A DNA stretch of 64,000 nucleotides from Reyranella aquatilis (lineage in GTDB: Bacteria; Pseudomonadota; Alphaproteobacteria; Reyranellales; Reyranellaceae). The notes below the pieces were generated by a model, which had not been told where the DNA came from, ran no database searches, and saw only the letters and a program-made list of their open reading frames with translations. The stretch lies in assembly GCF_020880995.1 (NCBI RefSeq), contig NZ_JAJISD010000016.1, forward strand, positions 43,206 to 107,205. Reading direction: 5' to 3'. The translations under genes were made by a program, and so were the position numbers. This document shows, in pieces, positions 10,043 to 18,297 of the stretch (position 1 is the first letter of the stretch; the number at the start of each line of letters is the position of its first letter).

Positions 10043-11380
10043 ATGGGATTGGTCCGTGCGGCGGTCTTCGCCTCGATCGTTGCGATCGGCGGAGCGGCCT
10101 ACGTTTACCGCGACGACGTGATTCGCGAGGTCGGCCCCTACGTAGGCATGGGCTCCGCAGCCAAGGCCGCCGAAAGCCAGGCCAGCCCCGCTGCGGGAGC
10201 CCAGCCGCAGGGACGCCGCGGTCGCGCCAACCCCGGCGGCAACGTGCCGGTCGTCGTCACGACCGTGGGCAAGAAGCCGATGTCCGTTGTGATCGAGGCA
10301 GTCGGCACCGTCCAGGCCATCGCCTCCATCCAGATCAAGCCGCGGATCGACAGCCAGATCATGAAGGTGAACGTCGAGGAGGGCGCGCTGGTCAAGGAAG
10401 GCCAACTGCTGTTCGAACTCGACAACCGCACCCTCAAGGCGCAGCTCGGCATGATCGAGGCGCAGATCCGCAAGACGCAGACCCAGATCCAGCAGGCAAA
10501 GCGAGACAACGAGCGCGCCGACGGGCTTCTCAGCAAGGGCGCAGGCACCGCCGTTCAGCGCGACACCAGCGCGACCAACCTGAAGTCGCTGGAAGCCCAG
10601 CTCGAGGCCGACGAGGCCAGCCGCGACGCGACCCTCACCCAGCTGAGCTACACGGAGATCCGCGCGCCCGTGTCGGGCCGGATCGGTTCGATCAACAGCA
10701 AGGCCGGCACCGTCGTCCGCGTGGCCGACAATACCGCCACCGCCACGCTGGCGGTCATCAACCAGGTGGATCCGATCTTCGTCAGCTTTGCGTTGCCGCA
10801 GGTCCTGCTGCCCGACCTGCGTGCGGCCATGGCCAAGGGTCCTGTCCGCGTCGATGCGATCGTCAGCGACAAGCGACAGTCCGGCACGATGGCTTTCATC
10901 GAGAACACGGTGGATCCGAACACCGGCACCGTGACCGCCAAGGCTCGGATCAACAACAGCAACGAGGGCCTCTGGCCAGGCCAGTTCGTCAAGGTGGAGG
11001 TCATCCTCGGTGTCGAGCCCGAGGCGATCGCCGTCACCGCCGCGGCCGTCCAGCTCGGACCGCAGGGACCGTACATCTTCGTCGTGAAGGATGGGGTCGC
11101 CGAGGTCCGTCCGGTGGTGATCAAGCGTACGCAATCGGGCGAGTCGGTGATCGGCAGCGGCCTCGCCGAGGGCGAATCGGTGGTGGTCGACGGCCAGCTT
11201 CGCCTGGTCAACGGCGCTCCCGTGGCCATCCGGCCGCCGCCCGGCGCGCCGGCACCGGCATCGCCCGGTCCGTCGGGAAATCCCGGATCTTCGGGCCCGT
11301 CGGGTCCCTCGGGCAACTCAGCTCCCTCGGGCACGGCGGCACCGACGGCGCCCAACACGGCCGCCCGGCCGCGCGGCTAA
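10043..11380 (+). CDS. RND efflux periplasmic adaptor subunit
   Basis: Membrane fusion protein of 445 residues, MdtA/MexH-like. An N-terminal hydrophobic anchor or signal (about residues 3-22) is followed by a barrel-sandwich half (VNVEEGALVKEGQLLFELDNRTL), a coiled-coil hairpin (about 130-205), the returning lipoyl half (YTEIRAPVSGRIGSINSKAG), a beta-barrel and a membrane-proximal domain. The last 45 residues are an unusual Gly-Pro-Ser/Ala-rich tail with repeated GPSG and PSGN units, resembling collagen in composition. It lies 18 bases upstream of the RND permease and would bridge that pump to an outer-membrane channel encoded elsewhere. Confidence 0.92.
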   Translation: MGLVRAAVFASIVAIGGAAYVYRDDVIREVGPYVGMGSAAKAAESQASPAAGAQPQGRRGRANPGGNVPVVVTTVGKKPMSVVIEAVGTVQAIASIQIKPRIDSQIMKVNVEEGALVKEGQLLFELDNRTLKAQLGMIEAQIRKTQTQIQQAKRDNERADGLLSKGAGTAVQRDTSATNLKSLEAQLEADEASRDATLTQLSYTEIRAPVSGRIGSINSKAGTVVRVADNTATATLAVINQVDPIFVSFALPQVLLPDLRAAMAKGPVRVDAIVSDKRQSGTMAFIENTVDPNTGTVTAKARINNSNEGLWPGQFVKVEVILGVEPEAIAVTAAAVQLGPQGPYIFVVKDGVAEVRPVVIKRTQSGESVIGSGLAEGESVVVDGQLRLVNGAPVAIRPPPGAPAPASPGPSGNPGSSGPSGPSGNSAPSGTAAPTAPNTAARPRG

Positions 11381-11398
11381 CCCCAACGGAGAGCGGAC

Positions 11399-14300
11399 AT
11401 GTCGCTTTCGGCTCTCTGCATCCGGCGTCCCGTGATGACGATCCTGCTGATGGCGATGATCGTCATCGCGGGCATCTTCGGTTTCAAGCAGCTTCCCGTC
11501 GCCGCCGTCCCGCGCGTCGACTTCCCGACCATCCAGGTCCAGGCGCAGCTTCCCGGCGCCAGCCCCGAGACGATGGCCGCCTCGGTCGCCTCGATCCTCG
11601 AGCGCCAGTTCTCGACCATCGCCGGCGTGACGTCGATGACCTCGACCTCCTCGCTGGGCAACACCTCGATCGTGCTCCAGTTCGACCTCAACCGCAGCAT
11701 CGACGGGGCGGCGCTCGACGTGCAGTCGGCCATTTCCTCGGCGATGCGCCGCCTGCCGGTCGAACTGCCGACACCGCCCAGCTTCCGCAAGGTCAACCCG
11801 GCCGACTTCCCGATCATGTTCCTGGCGCTGAAATCCAGCCAGGTACGGCTGTCGGATGTCGACGCCTTCGCCAATCGCTCGATCCTGCCGCGTATCTCGA
11901 CGCTGCCCGGCATCGCCCAGGTCCTGATCTTCGGCACTCAGAAGTACGCTGTGCGCGTGCGTGCCGACCTCGACCAGCTCGCGGTGCGGGGCCTCACCCT
12001 GCAGGAACTGCAGAACGCGATCGTCGCCGCCAATTCGAGCAAGCCCGTCGGCGCCATCGCCGATTCCCGCCAGAGCTCGATCCTCGACGCCACCGGTCCG
12101 ATCAACAAGGCCGCCGACTACATGCCGGTGATCGTGAGCTGGCAGAACGGCGCGCCGGTGCGGCTGTCCGACGTGGCCACGGCCATCGACAGCGTCGAGA
12201 ACGACAAGGTGGCGAGCTGGCTCGACGGCACCCGCGCCATCCTGCTTGCGGTCTACCGGCAGCCCGACGCAAACACCGTCGAGGTGGTCGACCGGGTCAG
12301 GGCCATGCTGCCGGCGATCCAGGCCGAGATGATGAGCGGCGTCGAGATCAGCATCCTGAACGATCGCTCGGTCTCGATCCGTGAAGCCATCGAGGATGTC
12401 GAGTTCACGCTCGTCCTCGCGGGCATCCTCGTCATCGTCGCGATCTACTTCTTCCTGCGCAGTTTCCGCGCGACGATCATCCCGGCCATTGCCCTGCCGA
12501 TCTCCGTCGTCGGCACGTTCGCCGGCATGTATCTCTGCGGCCACTCGATCGACAACATCTCGCTGCTGGCCCTGACTCTGGCGGTCGGCTTCGTGGTCGA
12601 TGACGCCATCGTCATGCTGGAGAACATCGTCCGCCACATCGAGGCGGGCGAGAAGCCGCTGGATGCCGCCTTCAAGGGCTCGAAGGAGGTGGGCTTCACC
12701 ATCGTGTCGATGACGCTGTCGCTGGTGGCGGTGTTCATCCCGGTGCTGTTCATGGGCGGCGTGGTCGGCCGCATGTTCAACGAGTTCGGCCTGGTCATCA
12801 GCATGGCCATCCTCATCTCGGGCATCGTGTCGCTGACGCTGACGCCCATGCTGTGTTCGCGTCTCCTGAAGCCGATCGACCATCACGAGAAGCACAACGC
12901 GCTGCTGCGGCTGTTCGAGTGGAGCTTCAACAAGGTCACGGAAGGCTATGCGTGGTCGTTGAAGCGTGTCGTCAAGCTGCCGCGCCTGGTACTGCTGCTC
13001 ACGCTCGGGACATTCGCGCTGACAGCCTACCTGTTCCAGGTGATTCCCAAGGGCTTCTTCCCGACAGAGGATATCGGCCAGATCACCGGCTCGACCGTAG
13101 GGCCCGACGACGCTTCGTTCGATGCCATGGTGGCGCGCCAGGGTGCGCTCGCAGAGGTCATCAAGCGCGATCCCGACGTCGTCTCCGTCATGTCGACGGT
13201 AGGCGGCGGCAACGCGGCCAGCACCGTCAATTCGGGGCGCATCTTCATCACCTTGCGTCCCAAGAGCGAGCGCACCGCGACGGCCACCGAGGTCATCGCC
13301 CGCCTGCGTCGCGCCTCGGCGACCGTGCCGGGGATCAACGTCTTCTACCAGCCGATCCAGTCGATCAACATCGCAACGACGCAGAGCCGGGCGCAGTACC
13401 AGTTCGGGATGCGCTCCTCCAACCTGGCGCTGCTTCGGGAATACGCGCCGCAGATGGAAGAGCGCATGAAGCGCATTCCTTCGATCACCGACGTGAACTC
13501 GGACCTCCAGGTCAGGGCGCGCTCCACTGTGATCGACGTCGACCGCGACACGGCCTCGCGGCTCGGCCTGTCCGTCGACCAGATCCGCCTGCTGCTCTAC
13601 TCGGCGTTCGGCACGCGCCAGGTCTCGACGATCTACGCGCCCGACGACACCTACCAGGTCATCCTCGAGGCAGATCCGAAGTACGCCGATACCAGCGAAG
13701 TGCTTAGGCGGATGCAGGTCCGGACTCCGAGCGGCGCTCTCGTCCCCCTCGATACGGTGGCCAAGCGCAGCGACAAGCCAACCTCGCTCACGGTCAATCA
13801 CATCGCCCAGCTGCCGTCGGTCATCATCTCGTTCAACCTGGCGCCTGGCGTGGCACTCGGCGACGCGGTGAAGGACATCCAGGCGGTGGCACGCGAGGTC
13901 GGTCTGCCCGCCAGCATCGCGACCAGCTTCGAGGGCAGCGCCCAGGTCTTCCAGCAGGCCGTCGCCAATCAGGGCATGCTGCTGTTTGCTGCCGTGCTCG
14001 TGATCTACATCATCCTGGGAATCCTCTACGAGAATTTCATCCATCCGCTGACCATCCTCTCGGGGCTGCCGTCCGCCGGCATCGGTGCGCTCGCCACGCT
14101 GATGCTGTTCAAGATGGATCTTTCGGTCATCGCCCTGATCGGCGTGGTGATGCTGATCGGCATCGTGAAGAAGAACGCCATCATGATGGTCGACTTCGCG
14201 ATCGAACGGCGCGGGCAGGGGGCCGACGCGGAGACGGCCATCGTCGAGGCCGCGCTCCTCCGGTTCCGACCGATCATGATGACCACCGTGTGCGCCCTGC

Positions 14301-14524
14301 TGGGCGCGCTGCCGATCGCGGTCGGTCATGGCGCCGGCGCCGAACTGCGCCAGCCGCTGGGCATCACCGTCGTCGGCGGCCTGCTGGTGTCGCAGGTCCT
14401 CACCTTGTTCATCACGCCGGTCGTGTACATGTGGTTCGACAAGCTGACGGGCATGAAGTTCAGCCCCGGCTGGGCCAAGCGCTGGCGCACCAAGGGTCGC
14501 ACGCCGGCTCAGCCGGCTGAGTAG
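11399..14524 (+). CDS. RND-family multidrug efflux permease (HAE-1, MdtB/AcrB-like)
   Basis: Inner-membrane proton antiporter of 1041 residues, the usual length. It has 12 transmembrane helices and two large periplasmic loops after TM1 and TM7. TM4 carries the proton-relay Asp pair in AVGFVVDDAIVMLENI, and the C-terminal half has the matching GIVKKNAIMMVDFAI segment. It starts SALCIRRPVMTILLM, the typical amphipathic N-terminus. The adaptor is encoded 18 bases upstream. A single permease means a homotrimer, unlike MdtBC. Drug or solvent export is expected; no regulator gene is adjacent. Confidence 0.95.
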   Translation: MSLSALCIRRPVMTILLMAMIVIAGIFGFKQLPVAAVPRVDFPTIQVQAQLPGASPETMAASVASILERQFSTIAGVTSMTSTSSLGNTSIVLQFDLNRSIDGAALDVQSAISSAMRRLPVELPTPPSFRKVNPADFPIMFLALKSSQVRLSDVDAFANRSILPRISTLPGIAQVLIFGTQKYAVRVRADLDQLAVRGLTLQELQNAIVAANSSKPVGAIADSRQSSILDATGPINKAADYMPVIVSWQNGAPVRLSDVATAIDSVENDKVASWLDGTRAILLAVYRQPDANTVEVVDRVRAMLPAIQAEMMSGVEISILNDRSVSIREAIEDVEFTLVLAGILVIVAIYFFLRSFRATIIPAIALPISVVGTFAGMYLCGHSIDNISLLALTLAVGFVVDDAIVMLENIVRHIEAGEKPLDAAFKGSKEVGFTIVSMTLSLVAVFIPVLFMGGVVGRMFNEFGLVISMAILISGIVSLTLTPMLCSRLLKPIDHHEKHNALLRLFEWSFNKVTEGYAWSLKRVVKLPRLVLLLTLGTFALTAYLFQVIPKGFFPTEDIGQITGSTVGPDDASFDAMVARQGALAEVIKRDPDVVSVMSTVGGGNAASTVNSGRIFITLRPKSERTATATEVIARLRRASATVPGINVFYQPIQSINIATTQSRAQYQFGMRSSNLALLREYAPQMEERMKRIPSITDVNSDLQVRARSTVIDVDRDTASRLGLSVDQIRLLLYSAFGTRQVSTIYAPDDTYQVILEADPKYADTSEVLRRMQVRTPSGALVPLDTVAKRSDKPTSLTVNHIAQLPSVIISFNLAPGVALGDAVKDIQAVAREVGLPASIATSFEGSAQVFQQAVANQGMLLFAAVLVIYIILGILYENFIHPLTILSGLPSAGIGALATLMLFKMDLSVIALIGVVMLIGIVKKNAIMMVDFAIERRGQGADAETAIVEAALLRFRPIMMTTVCALLGALPIAVGHGAGAELRQPLGITVVGGLLVSQVLTLFITPVVYMWFDKLTGMKFSPGWAKRWRTKGRTPAQPAE

Positions 14525-14543
14525 CCGCGGCGCTTCGTGTGCA

Positions 14544-14669
14544 CCCATCCTTCGAGACGCGTCGCCGGGCGACGCTCCGCAGGATGAGATCGGGAATGGA
14601 AAGTGCATTCCCCAGACCAAGACCTCATGCTCAGGCGCCGGGCGGAGCCCGGCGTCTCGAAGCATGGGC
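14544..14669. repeat. Bipartite palindromic dispersed repeat, copy 1
   Basis: The first half reads CCCATCCTTCGAGACGCG then a GC dyad and CAGGATGAG. The second half (14621-14669) is in the opposite orientation and ends GCGTCTCGAAGCATGGG. The same words occur at 37451-37560 and 53003-53110, so this is a dispersed intergenic family. It fills the gap between the RND permease and the amidase. Confidence 0.75.
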
Positions 14670-14701
14670 CACCGTAGCGGCCTTAGAAGCGAGTAGCGTT
14701 C

Positions 14702-15883
14702 ATGACTGACGAGATCGGTGCCTTCGTTCCCGGCCCCCGTGTCCATATCGAGGGGCGTGCCGGTGGCCCCCTGTCCGGCCTCACATTCGCGGCCAAGGAC
14801 CTGTTCGCGGTGGCGGGCGTACCGACCGGCGGCGGCAATCACGACTGGCCCACCGGGCGACCGATCCCGGACAAGCATTCGTGGGCGGTCCAGACCCTGC
14901 TCGATGCCGGGGCCACGCTGATCGGCAAGACCATCACCGACGAGGTGTCGCTGGGTATCCTGGGCGAGAACGCCTTCGACGGCACGCCGAAGAACGTGGC
15001 GGCGCCGGGCCGCGTGCCGGGCGGCTCCTCCTCGGGCTCGGCCGCGGCCGTCGCCGCGGGGATCTGCGACACCGCGCTGGGCACCGACACTGGCGGCTCG
15101 GTGCGCGTGCCCTCGAGCTTCTGCGGCCTCCATGGGATCCGGCCGACGCATGGTCGTGTGGACGTGACGGGCATGCTGCCCCAGGCGCCAACCTCGGACA
15201 CGACCGGCTGGTTCGCGCGCGATGCCGAGACCTTTGCCCGGGTCTCCGCCGTCATGCTGGGGGAAGAGATTCCGTCGAAGCTGCCCTCGAAGCTGATCGT
15301 GGCCGTCGACGCATTCGGTTTCGCGGATGCCGATACGGCGGAAGCGCTGCAGCCGATGGTGCGGAAGCTCGCCGCGCTGATCGGTTCGAGCGGCGAGGAG
15401 ATCATGGCGCCGCAGGGCCTGTCGGTGTGGGCGCGCGCCCAGCGCAGCCTGCAGCCTGCCGAGGCCTATGCCACCTTCAGGAGCTGGCTCGACGAGCGCA
15501 ATCCGCGCTTTGCCTTCTCGGTCGCCAAGGCTCTAGTGACCGGCTCGATGATTCCGGAGAGCGACAAGGTCTGGGCCAACCTGATGCGCCAGGAAGTGCG
15601 CGGCCGCATGAAGTACCTGCTGCCCGAGGGCACGATTCTCTGCCTGCCGACCACGCCGTTCCCCGCGCCGAAGGTCGGCCTGCCGCTGTCTGTGCTCGAT
15701 CCTTTGCGCGACCGCATCACCTGCCTCTGCGCGCAGGGCGGGCTGGCGGGCTTTCCGCAGGTCAATCTTCCCGGCGCCACGACGGTTGACGGTCTGCCGG
15801 TCGGCCTGTCCATCATCGGCCCGCGTGGCAGCGATGCGACCCTGGTGGCTGTCGCGCGCGCGATGGAGAAGGCGGCGGGCTGA
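14702..15883 (+). CDS. Amidase (amidase signature family)
   Basis: Amide hydrolase of 393 residues with a Ser-cis-Ser-Lys triad. The Lys is in FAAKDLFAV (about residue 31), and the Gly/Ser-rich signature PGGSSSGSAAAVAAG with the nucleophile in DTGGSVRVPSSFCG follows. The short length and N-terminal KDLF wording match the AMI1/AtzE-like subgroup rather than GatA. It heads a run of four closely spaced genes ending at 17924. The presence of an HpxZ/AtzH-like gene two genes on supports a role in small nitrogenous compound breakdown (allophanate-, biuret- or oxalurate-like amides), but the substrate is not predictable. Confidence 0.9.
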   Translation: MTDEIGAFVPGPRVHIEGRAGGPLSGLTFAAKDLFAVAGVPTGGGNHDWPTGRPIPDKHSWAVQTLLDAGATLIGKTITDEVSLGILGENAFDGTPKNVAAPGRVPGGSSSGSAAAVAAGICDTALGTDTGGSVRVPSSFCGLHGIRPTHGRVDVTGMLPQAPTSDTTGWFARDAETFARVSAVMLGEEIPSKLPSKLIVAVDAFGFADADTAEALQPMVRKLAALIGSSGEEIMAPQGLSVWARAQRSLQPAEAYATFRSWLDERNPRFAFSVAKALVTGSMIPESDKVWANLMRQEVRGRMKYLLPEGTILCLPTTPFPAPKVGLPLSVLDPLRDRITCLCAQGGLAGFPQVNLPGATTVDGLPVGLSIIGPRGSDATLVAVARAMEKAAG

Positions 15884-15907
15884 TCGCGCCTTCGCGAAGG
15901 AGGCGCG

Positions 15908-16459
15908 TTGGCGACCGAGAAGCAGAAGATGCTGGCGGGCGAACTCTATGTTGCGGCCGGCGAGGAACTCACCGCCGACGCACGCCGCGTCGCCGGGTGG
16001 ATGGACCGCTACAACGGCTCGATTGCCGCGACCCAGCGCGACCACGCGGCACTGCTGCGCGAGATCATGGCCGAGGTGGGCGAGGGCGCCTACATCCGCC
16101 CCCCCTTCCGTTGCGACTACGGCTACAACATCAGTCTCGGCAAGGGCGTGTTCCTCAACTTCAATTGCGTGATCCTCGACGTGGTGAAGGTCGCGATCGG
16201 CGATCGCACGCAGATCGGGCCGGGCGTGCAGATCCTGACCGCGGACCATCCACGTGATCCCGCACAGCGACGCGCCGGCCTGGAGTTCGGCCGGCCTGTC
16301 ACCATCGGCGCCGACGTGTGGATCGGCGGCGGCGCGATCGTGCTGCCCGGCGTGACCATCGGCGACGGCGCAATCGTCGGCGCGGGCGCCGTGGTGACGC
16401 GCGATGTGCGGCCCGGTGCTACTGTCGTCGGAAACCCAGCCAGAGAGAGGCCAGCGTGA
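15908..16459 (+). CDS. Maltose/galactoside O-acetyltransferase-like protein
   Basis: Acetyl-CoA-dependent sugar O-acetyltransferase of 183 residues with a left-handed beta-helix of hexapeptide repeats (IGDRTQIGPGVQI, IGADVWIGGGAIV, IGDGAIVGAGAVV). The family N-terminal cap KQKMLAGELYVAAGEEL is present, and the catalytic His lies in TADHPRD. Both MAA-type halves are complete. Translation most likely begins at TTG 15908: AAGGAGG ends five bases before it, while the ATG at 15929 would cut the conserved cap. The stop overlaps the next start (GTGA), so the two are translationally coupled. The acceptor is unknown. Confidence 0.88.
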   Translation: MATEKQKMLAGELYVAAGEELTADARRVAGWMDRYNGSIAATQRDHAALLREIMAEVGEGAYIRPPFRCDYGYNISLGKGVFLNFNCVILDVVKVAIGDRTQIGPGVQILTADHPRDPAQRRAGLEFGRPVTIGADVWIGGGAIVLPGVTIGDGAIVGAGAVVTRDVRPGATVVGNPARERPA

Positions 16460-16860
16460 CGGATTTTACCCCGAACATTCCCGAGGTCGTCGAAGAGGTG
16501 CGCGTGCTGTTCGAGCGCTACGAGCAGGCGCTGATCGACAAGAACGTCGAGGTGCTCGACGCCACGTTCTGGAACAGCCCGCATACGATCCGCCTCGCCA
16601 ACAACGAGCACGGCTACGGCTTCGACCGCATCCACGCCTTTCGCGTCGCCCGCCCGCCGGGCCCCGGCACCAAGGAGAAGCGGCTGCGCCTCGACATCGT
16701 GACCCTGGGCCGCGACCTCGCGACGGTGTCGCTGGTCTACAAGGTGCGCGGCCGGGAGATGACGGGCCGGCAGACCCAGACCTGGGTCCGCTTTCCCGAC
16801 GTCGGCTGGAAGGTCGTCCACGCCCACGTCTCGATGATCGCCGAAGAGCCGATCCTGTAG
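16456..16860 (+). CDS. HpxZ/AtzH-like protein (DUF3225, NTF2-like fold)
   Basis: A 134-residue protein with the SnoaL/NTF2-like cone fold. The wording IPEVVEEVRVLFERYEQALI, LDATFWNSPHTIR and HAFRVARPPG matches the oxalurate-catabolism protein HpxZ and the AtzH partner of AtzE amidases. In known systems this protein is encoded with, or fused to, an amidase, and one lies at 14702-15883 here. The GTG start overlaps the preceding stop by four bases. Its biochemical role in those systems is not fully settled. Assignment to the fold family is firm; assignment to oxalurate is not. Confidence 0.85.
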   Translation: MTDFTPNIPEVVEEVRVLFERYEQALIDKNVEVLDATFWNSPHTIRLANNEHGYGFDRIHAFRVARPPGPGTKEKRLRLDIVTLGRDLATVSLVYKVRGREMTGRQTQTWVRFPDVGWKVVHAHVSMIAEEPIL

Positions 16861-16883
16861 AGAAAAAGAAAACGGAGGAAACG

Positions 16884-17924
16884 ATGGCGCAGCCCGCCGA
16901 AAGCCTTGGCAATGTGATGAATCCCAACCCCGAGTGGGTTACCAAGGTGAGCGAACCGGCGCTCGAGCCCGACCTGCCGATCGTCGATCCGCATCATCAT
17001 CTATGGCAGCGCGCCGGCAACGACTATCTGTTCCACGACCTGTTGGCCGACACGCAGACCGGACACAACATCGTCGGCACGGTGTTCGTCGACTGCCATT
17101 CGATGTACCGCAAGGACGGGCCGGCGGAGCTGCGCTGCATCGGCGAGACCGAGTTCGCCAACGGCGTGGCGGCGATGAGCGCGTCGGGGCTGTATGGAAA
17201 CCTGCGTGCCTGTGCCGGCATCGTCAGCCATGTCGACCTGCGCCGGGGCGAGAAAGCGGGCGACGTGTTCGATGCCCAGATCGCCGCCGGCAACGGCCGC
17301 TTCAAGGGCATCCGCCACCAGACCGGCTGGGATGCCGATCCGGGCATCCGCAATTCCCGCAACGATCCGCCGCCCGAGCAGACGCGCGACCTGACCTGGC
17401 GCGAGGGCTTCCGGGAACTGGCGAAGCGCGATCTGACATTCGACGCCTGGCTCTACCATCCGCAGCTCGCCGAGATCGCCGAACTGGCCGACGCCTTCCC
17501 GGGGACGCACATCGTCCTCGATCATGTCGGTGGCCCGCTGGGCTATGCAGGCTATGCCGGGCGCCACGATGAGGTGCGCGCGGCCTGGAGGAAATCGATG
17601 GCCGAACTGTCCCGCCGGCAGAACATCGTGGTGAAGCTCGGCGGCCTCGGCATGGCGATGGGCTTTTTCGACTTCTACCGGCGCCCGACCCCGCCGGGCT
17701 CGGCAGAACTGGCCGAGGCCTACCGGCCCTGGGTCGAGACCACGATCGACCTGTTCGGCGTCGACCGCTGCATGTACGAGAGCAATTTCCCCGTCGACAA
17801 GATCACCTCCGGCTACGGCGTCCTGTGGAACGCCTTCAAGCGCATCTCGGCGGGCGCTTCGCCCTCGGAGAAGAAGGCGCTGTTCTCCGGAACGGCGGCG
17901 CGGATCTACAAGCTGGCGCTCTGA
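16884..17924 (+). CDS. Amidohydrolase family protein (PF04909, lactonase-like)
   Basis: TIM-barrel metal-dependent hydrolase of 346 residues. It has the first metal motif VDPHHHLWQ (HxH, about residue 37), later histidines in WLYHPQLAE and VLDHVGGPLG, and the terminal Asp-type region MYESNFPVDK. The family includes 2-pyrone-4,6-dicarboxylate lactonase and other C-C or ester hydrolases. The ATG at 16884 has GGAGG at 16874-16878. Being 23 bases after the HpxZ-like gene, it is likely the last gene of the amidase operon and may act on a cyclic amide, lactone or related intermediate; this is inference. Confidence 0.87.
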   Translation: MAQPAESLGNVMNPNPEWVTKVSEPALEPDLPIVDPHHHLWQRAGNDYLFHDLLADTQTGHNIVGTVFVDCHSMYRKDGPAELRCIGETEFANGVAAMSASGLYGNLRACAGIVSHVDLRRGEKAGDVFDAQIAAGNGRFKGIRHQTGWDADPGIRNSRNDPPPEQTRDLTWREGFRELAKRDLTFDAWLYHPQLAEIAELADAFPGTHIVLDHVGGPLGYAGYAGRHDEVRAAWRKSMAELSRRQNIVVKLGGLGMAMGFFDFYRRPTPPGSAELAEAYRPWVETTIDLFGVDRCMYESNFPVDKITSGYGVLWNAFKRISAGASPSEKKALFSGTAARIYKLAL

Positions 17925-18005
17925 CGCTCGCCTTCCTCTCCCGCCAAGGGGGTGTCGCCCGCGCCTGAAGCGGCCGTGGTGGCTGGCGCTCCGAAGAAGG
18001 GCAAA

Positions 18006-18101
18006 GGTCCCTCGCTTTCGCTCGGGATGACACCGCTCGCTGGGTCGGCGTACTGCGCAAATCCCATGAGAATTGTCATCCCGAGCGTAAGCGAGGGACC
18101 C
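18006..18101. repeat. Inverted repeat, second dispersed-repeat type
   Basis: Arms of about 27 bases, GGTCCCTCGCTTTCGCTCGGG... at 18006-18033 and its near-perfect reverse complement at 18074-18101, with about 40 bases between. The wording (TCATCCCGAGCG..AGCGAGGGACC) is of a kind seen as intergenic repeats in related bacteria. It sits in the 373-base gap 17925-18297. Otherwise the gap holds only the presumed promoter and leader of the next gene. Confidence 0.7.
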
Positions 18102-18297
18102 TTACCTCAAACTCGATTGCCCTGTCGGATCAGCGGATAGGCGCCGAAGGCGCGAGGCGCGTCACCCTGCAAGAATCGTGTCGCGCGCTGTCGTTCGGGC
18201 AAGGTTTCTTTTTCCTCGGGCGAGGTCTCTCGCGCTGACACAGGCTGTGAACTCGCCCTAGAATTTGGGTCCTCGCGTTTCCATTGGGGGCCAAAGC

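Noticed and set aside
11318..15151. Minus-strand open frame of 1277 codons
   Set aside because: Antisense to the RND permease and amidase; low-complexity Arg/Asp/His-rich translation without domains.
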